This document shows positions 58,603 through 64,000 of a stretch of 64,000 nucleotides of DNA, in pieces (position 1 is the stretch's first letter; each line of letters starts with the position of its first letter). Both the position numbers and the translations under genes were made by a program. This stretch comes from Golubevia sp. BC0850 (lineage: Eukaryota; Basidiomycota; Exobasidiomycetes; Golubeviales; Golubeviaceae), in assembly GCA_012976225.1 (NCBI GenBank), contig JAAVVG010000038.1:30335-94334 (forward strand), written 5' to 3'. The notes under the pieces are model-generated. The model had not been told where the DNA came from. It worked only from the letters and a program-made list of their open reading frames with translations, and did no database searches.

Positions 58603-60644
58603 ATGGACTCAACAACCTTCTCCATTCAACAACTTTTCCATCAAGGATCTTATTCAGGCTGCGTTGATCTAGCCTCCTCAACTTCAACTTCTTCTCCCAA
58701 CGATCCGGAGACTCGAACTCGACTTTTCTATTCAGCTCGTTCTTCGATAGCTCTTCATCAATTCAACCTAGCCACAAAGACTTTGACTTCAATCTTATCC
58801 TCAAATCCACAAGACAATGCTGCAAAAGCTCTGTTGAACTTGGCTGGATTTGTCGAAGCTCACGATAAGAAGGATGCCAGCAAGAGCGACAAGTGTTTAT
58901 CTGAGCTGAATGACCTTTTGGATTACGCTGTAGCTGGCGAAAGTGATGGGGAGATCATTAAGATCGCTTTGGCTACTGCTATGCAATTAGATGGTGATAC
59001 TATTGGTGCATTGGAGACGTTAGAGATGGGAACGGCCAGTAGTAAGGAGTTGGAAGGGTGAGTACGAGGCGGTTGGGAGGTTGGATGGTGAGATAAGAGG
59101 TTGAGGACTGGTGTGGTTTAGATTGAGATCGGAGCATCCCAGCAATTACATAATTTGAAGACTCTAGCTCTTTGCTGAGAGGGCCAAACAGAGCCGAAGG
59201 GGTTGTGGGGGAGCTGATGGAGTGTGTCCACCCACCTGCAGCTTATCCTTTACTGTCTCTCCATGAGAGTAATTAAGGTCGACTTCACACTCTCCATTGT
59301 ATAGCCTCTTTGGCGCCTGAATAGAACCAGGCACTCGGTGCTAGAAACATCGTTGGGTGGTGGAGGCCAAGAGCGGAAGTGAGAAGCATTGGCAACAGGA
59401 AGAAAGGATGACAGGATCTGGTCCTAGAAGCTACTAGAAGCTACTAGAACCTTAGCACAACTCTTCAATTCTACCAGAGAGAGAAGTCCTGGGCCGCTTG
59501 AGAAGATGGAGGAGCTGAAAGATGGAATGGTAGAGAAACATTCTCTTCCTCTCGTTCTTCCTTTGATACAGCACCTCCAGCTCAAAACCTTCTCGACCCT
59601 CTTCTTTTTTCATTCTTTCTTCAATCTGAGCACTCTTCCCTCATCTCGTTTTCCGATCTTGCTAAACCCTTATCTCCTCTTCCCTCCCTCTTTCGTGCCA
59701 CACAGCATCGCTCTAGGAGTTCACATTCTACTATCAATCAATCGACCAGATTTAGCCCAGAAAGAATACGAAGCTGCTAGGAAATGGGCTGATGATAGCT
59801 TGTTGATCCAGGTGAGAGGCTTCTTTCTCTTTCTGACTTCCTAGTTCTCTCCTCTCTCCTCTCTCCTCTCTTCTGTCTATTCTCTATCTGACATTTCCTT
59901 TTCCTTTATCTCTCTCTCGATAATTTTCATTCCTTACCTTTGGACACCTGTTCCTCTGACTTTCAAAGGTGATCGAAGCCTGGATCGGACTTTCCTCTGG
60001 GGGTAGACCAGCTCAACAAGCATTCTACGTTTATGACGAATTATCTCAAAACCCAGCTCATGCTGGAACTCAGAACGTAGTCTCTACTATCAATGGGAAA
60101 GCTGCTAGTTTGGCTGCTCTTGGGAAATTCGATGAAGCTAAGAAGGTTCTGGAAGAGGGTAGAACTTTGGTGAGTGTGGAAAGTCCCGAGAACCACTTCT
60201 CGTTTTTTTTTTTTTTCTTTTTCTTTTTGGGAATTCGATTTGAGGAAAGCGATACGACACAATGTCACTGAACTCTTTAATCTTTTTTCTTTCATTTTTG
60301 TCTAACCAGGAACCAACCGATCCGGAAATCATTGCGAATCTAGCTGCTTTAGCTCCTTATACTTCAAAGTCTAATGAATCGAATCCTTCACAGGTTTACG
60401 TTGGGTGAGTTTATTTAAAAGCCTGTCCTTTCTTCTCTTCTCACGAAGATGTGCAAACATCTTTTAAGACCTTGACTGATGGTTCCTTTTTCCCTTTCTT
60501 CTGTCTCTTCTTTCTCTCGACAGTGAGCTACGCAAGATCTCTCCCAATCATCCTTATCTCTTGGAATTAGCTGAATCAGCTGAAGCTTTCGATATGGCAG
60601 TCGCTGGATTAGCTGCAGATGCCGCTAATGCTCAACTTGTTTGA
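58603..60644 (+). CDS. SEC28: Coatomer epsilon subunit (epsilon-COP)
   Basis: Five exons: 58603-59057, 59706-59811, 59969-60169, 60310-60404 and 60524-60644, in phase, about 325 residues (yeast Sec28 is 296). TPR-like helices run through the protein: LFHQGSYSGCVDLA, FYSARSSIALHQF, VHILLSINRPDLAQKEYEA, AAFYVYDEL-type AFYVYDELSQ, LAALGKFDEAKKVLEEG, NPSQVYVGELRKISPNHPYL. It stabilises alpha-COP in the COPI coat for Golgi-to-ER retrograde transport. Intron 1 is 648 nt; intron 2 ends in CAAAG. Confidence 0.93.
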
Positions 60645-61121
60645 AGGAAATGTTGGTCCATTTGTATAGATTTTTTGGCGAAACCAAAGACGTTATGTTC
60701 TCCGGAAAAATTTTCTCCTTGTGAAGCGTGCATGTCTAGGATTTGAATGAGAAGTATGGAAAAAGACCTGTTGGTCGGAAAGGACGACGATGGGATAGAA
60801 GAGAGTTAAACTCATAAACGCAATTCTCCCCAAACCTTCCAATGAGCCTCTCTTACAAGTAACTGAGCTTGATAATCGCTTTTTGGAAATCTACGAAGCT
60901 GACAGACCCTGAAGAAAGACTCAACGTTTTGTGCAAGACTCGATCAAGATGGACTCGCAATTCAAACCTTGTCGCGTCTAAATTCTCCAGCTACATTCCA
61001 GGAATCACTAGAAGGAAATGATCAATTGAACCAACTCGATTGACAGTCTATTGAATAAATGATCTATCTTCAAATACTTTTACATGCCTTCAAGGCCTAA
61101 TCCTACATCTCCACCAAGTCG
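60645..61121. other. Convergent intergenic region, SEC28 / KEI1
   Basis: About 0.48 kb of A/T-richer sequence between two convergent stops. No coding signal. Confidence 0.5.
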
Positions 61122-61945
61122 TTATGAACCTCCAGCCAACCTTTCAATCGCCCTAGAAGGTGTTGGTTTCACCTCTCCATCCTTCTGGGTCTCCTTTGAT
61201 CCACCTTCCTTCTTCGTTGTTTCCTCCTCCTCATCACTCCAAGCCGGTAATTCTTCTTCAACTTCTTGGACTGGATGATACCTGTAATCGGAACGACCAC
61301 TAGAGGTTGAGGTTGAATTCGGACCAGGACCAGAGAGTTTCGTAAGAGGTAGAGATTGATAAGTTGCGTGTCGGAGATGTAGAGCAAAGGAATAGAGGAC
61401 TAGAGCGAAATAAATCTACGAGAAGTGAGAAAGATAAAAGGGGGGAAGGAAAGAAGTCAGCAAGCACGATTCCACAAGATAGGAAAGTCGAAATTTTAGA
61501 TGGTTCTTGAAGCAGAGATTTATTTTCGAACGTCCAAACAGAAGAGAGAAAATTGTTTGATTATCTGACACCTTCAATTCCAATCCAATCCTTGGTCTTC
61601 CCATTCTCAATTCCCTCACTCGACTCACCTTAATGAACCACCCTCCAATAATCAAGCCAGCAGCGAAATCTTTCTCCTCCTTCCAAACCTTCTCAGCGCT
61701 CAACTTTCTAGCTTCTCCCTCTAACGGAATGTGATGTTTCACACTTCCTGGGACTTCGTACTGTTTCTCTATGCTCTCGATCAATTCCATGAGGCCGGCT
61801 TGATGTGGTGCTAGAGCTGGTTTTGTACCATCATGAGGGGTATAATAATACCAAGACATGAAAAAGGAGATGACCCAGGTGGTTGAGAGGAGATGATCGA
61901 AGATGAAGAGGTGGGAGTAGAGGAGGACTTGAGGAGCTACTTCCT

Positions 61946-61997
<52 letters not shown>

Positions 61998-62830
61998 GAA
62001 AGAGAGAGACAAAAAAATAATGAAAAAAAATGTTAGAGGAACGATCGAAGATTCAGAGAAGGGTTGGAAGGGGAAGAGAGGTTGAAGACTTGAATGAGAG
62101 GAAGAGAAGGTCTTTCTCCTCTCGATCTTTCAACTATCTCCTTCTCTCCAAGCTATCAAGCGCTTCCGAAGAGCAGTTTGACTTCTAGGTCCGTCTTCCG
62201 GGTCAGCCAGTTCTTCCGTCCTTCCTGCTCCTTTGGCTCTCCATTGCTCTCATTGCTCCTGACCTCCACCACCTTTGAACGAGTCTTCCATACGAGAACA
62301 AACTGGGCTTGTGTTGGCGTTAGATCATCTTCAGCATCTCCAGATCTAAAAAAGCTCAGAGAAGTTGAGGTAGAAGAGCTTCATCGCAATAGAAGAGGAA
62401 GAGCTCCCTCTCGGCCCTTTATCTCTCCCCTTCTTCCCCAAAGACCTGTGGGCTCTCTCGAAGAGATCTGAAGAGCTGTTTCTGTCCCTCTTAGTATGAC
62501 CCCTCCGGGCATACAATCGATCCTTTCTTCCTGGCACCACTTTCCTCTCTCTTTCTCCTGTCTCCTTTTACTCACATCGCTAATAGCCTTCAAACCCCAA
62601 AGCAACCCCACAATACTCCCAATGCTATAGACATAAAGACTCAATTGAGCCAAAGTACCACCTTGAAAGACAGCTATGATACCATAGACACCAGCTATTT
62701 TATTGAAGAGAGCAAAGAGAGTGATGATTGAACAACCTATCTTGAGATCCATTAATCCAATGAAAGATGAGACAGGGAAGATGAAAGTGGGTAACCATTG
62801 AGATGGTGGTCGGATATAAAGTCGAGTCAT
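61122..62830 (-). CDS. KEI1: Kei1, regulatory subunit of inositol-phosphorylceramide synthase
   Basis: Three exons in phase: 62830-62576, 61943-61629 and 61415-61122, about 287 residues. Four hydrophobic segments include FIGLMDLKIGCSIITLFALF, NKIAGVYGIIAVF, LSLYVYSIGSIVGLLWG and FDHLLSTTWVISFFMSWY, then YYTPHDGTKPA. This layout matches the Kei1 family (four-span Golgi membrane protein that activates and sorts Aur1 IPC synthase). The C-terminal tail is acidic and hydrophilic. I start at MTRLYIRPPS; a longer upstream frame exists but its leader looks non-coding. Intron 1 is 632 nt, and its 3' pyrimidine tract is a (CT)22 microsatellite. The start lies about 1.06 kb from the telomere repeats. 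Confidence 0.82.
61951..61994. repeat. (AG)22 microsatellite, (CT)22 on the KEI1 strand
   Basis: 44 bp of perfect dinucleotide repeat ending 8 bases before exon 2 of KEI1, where it serves as the polypyrimidine tract. Confidence 0.95.
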
Positions 62831-63892
62831 TGATTGTAGGAGGGAAAGGAGAGGGAGTGGGTCGAGGTTGAGGATAGTGAGAAGAGAAGAGAAGAGAAGG
62901 GATTCAAATCTACTGTTTTGGTCCTGATCTAAAGTTTTGCTTGAGGCCAAGAAAAGTTAAAACTGCAACCTCTAATAAATTTGAGAAGAAGAAGGATTCA
63001 AGTTGCGGTGGGAGTTGTTCGCAGCGACGTCAAGAAGGTTTCTGAGGTCGAGTTTAGTGAAAGACCCCATCTTGATCTCGCTTTACCCAACGACTTCTCT
63101 CTGATGGAGTTCTTTCTCGGATTCGATAACGAACTCGAATCCGAAAACGCATTCTGGAAGTGAAGGTCAAAAACGAAGAGAGATGACCTATGAAAGTCCT
63201 TGGAGAGTTAATAGGCCTTCGGTAAGGAAGGGGATGAACAGAAGAGATGAGGTTCAAGAGGCCAGTCTGTTGGTTTGTCCATTAAAGGTCTGAAAGGAGT
63301 GTAGAGAAAAGAAAAGGGAGATGGGAGAGAGAGTTCCAATTAGCTTGCTGAATTGTCAGTACTCGAGTCCTGTGAGCAGCGCATTCTTGAGTCCAGGGAG
63401 ATCTGACTCTCTACGAAGCTGGCAGAGGCTGAGAGGTCTGAGGGTCAGTGAGTGTGGTCCAGGGGCAGAGTGGAATCTTGCGAAACCCAAGAGCTACTGT
63501 CACTAAGATCTGCCTGTGTGGGAATGTGTTACGGGGGTTTGATTGTGATACAAGGGGCACAGTTACGAAGGTAGAATAGGCTGGAAGTCGACAAGAGCTG
63601 AAGATTTAGGACAGAGAACAATAGAATATCGGATGAGGAATCATTTATGTACAAATGAGTGGTGGTTTATATATGTGTTTGAGAGGCAAGAAAAAAAGTG
63701 GTTTTTGGAACAAAGGTTGGAACAACACAGCCCAGGATCAGAGAACAAGGGAACGCAAAGAACAAGGAGACAGTTAGAGAGGAGGGAGGGGAACAAAGGG
63801 AACATAGGGTCTGTGCGCAACAACGGCAAGGGACAAAGGGAAGACGGTCTATGCGCTTGCCTCAGAATCAAGCAGAGCTTGAGACTCTACAC
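62831..63892. other. Short subtelomere
   Basis: About 1.06 kb between the KEI1 start and the telomere repeats. Short ORFs on both strands have no domain. Toward the end the plus strand is G/A-rich (63690-63890). No subtelomeric helicase, X/Y-like element or transposon is visible. Confidence 0.6.
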
Positions 63893-64000
63893 TTAGGGTT
63901 AGGGTTAGGGTTAGGGTTAGGGTTAGGGTTAGGGTTAGGGTTAGGGTTAGGGTTAGGGTTAGGGTTAGGGTTAGGGTTAGGGTTAGGGTTAGGGTTAGGG
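63893..64000 (+). repeat. Telomere: 18 perfect TTAGGG units
   Basis: 108 bp of uninterrupted TTAGGG reading toward the window's right end, the orientation expected for a right chromosome end. No variant units are seen. Confidence 0.98.

Noticed and set aside
62094-62471. 125-codon plus-strand ORF inside the first KEI1 intron
   Set aside because: Antisense to intron sequence, low complexity, no features; the KEI1 exon chain explains the locus.
1945-62830. A co-regulated membrane-trafficking gene cluster
   Set aside because: VPS18, SEC31, SEC28, PSD2 and KEI1 are on both strands, widely spaced and mixed with unrelated genes.
1-64000. Transposons, CRISPR arrays, defence islands or rRNA genes
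   Set aside because: No transposase, reverse transcriptase, terminal repeats, spaced-repeat arrays or rRNA-like sequence was seen on reading both strands.

Overview
The window is the right-hand end of a fungal chromosome. It finishes in 18 perfect TTAGGG units (63893-64000). Genes are split by many short GT-AG introns, with donors mostly GTGAGT or GTAAGT. The set of recognisable proteins fits Basidiomycota, and with canonical TTAGGG telomeres perhaps Pucciniomycotina. That placement is inference; no rRNA or marker gene is present to fix it. I reconstructed exon chains by hand. Almost all join in phase without stops, which is the main support for the gene models.

Left part (1-24.3 kb): a homeodomain factor cut by the window edge; VPS18 (HOPS/CORVET) read divergently from it; dihydroxyacetone kinase with a 741-nt first intron; a small helical protein of unknown role; a cytochrome P450; an uncharacterised conserved protein; an intron-containing tRNA-Cys; an LSM14/Scd6 mRNA decapping and translation repressor; a Ser/Pro-rich protein; a secreted Cys-rich protein; and MDM35 (mitochondrial intermembrane-space lipid-transfer partner).

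Middle (24.5-37.5 kb): two nearly identical F-box/LRR-like genes about 10.5 kb apart in the same orientation, a degraded-looking neighbour, a small thaumatin-like secreted protein, a strikingly animal-like eIF4E-binding protein (4E-BP) and a G-protein alpha subunit.

Right part (37.8 kb to telomere): a PSD2-type phosphatidylserine decarboxylase, aspartate-semialdehyde dehydrogenase with a Gcn4-type site upstream, a third F-box/LRR-like gene, SEC31 (COPII), a TMEM135-like membrane protein, an unknown basic nuclear-type protein, SEC28 (epsilon-COP) and, only about 1.1 kb from the telomere repeats, KEI1 (regulatory subunit of inositol-phosphorylceramide synthase). Several genes serve membrane traffic and lipid handling (VPS18, SEC31, SEC28, PSD2, MDM35, KEI1), but they lie on both strands with separate promoters. 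I read this as chance proximity, not a cluster.

No defence system, CRISPR array, transposon or secondary-metabolite cluster was seen. The observations most worth following are the fungal 4E-BP with tandem TPGG, eIF4E-binding and TOS-like motifs, the recent F-box/LRR duplication, the repeated use of AAG 3' splice sites, and microsatellites serving as polypyrimidine tracts.
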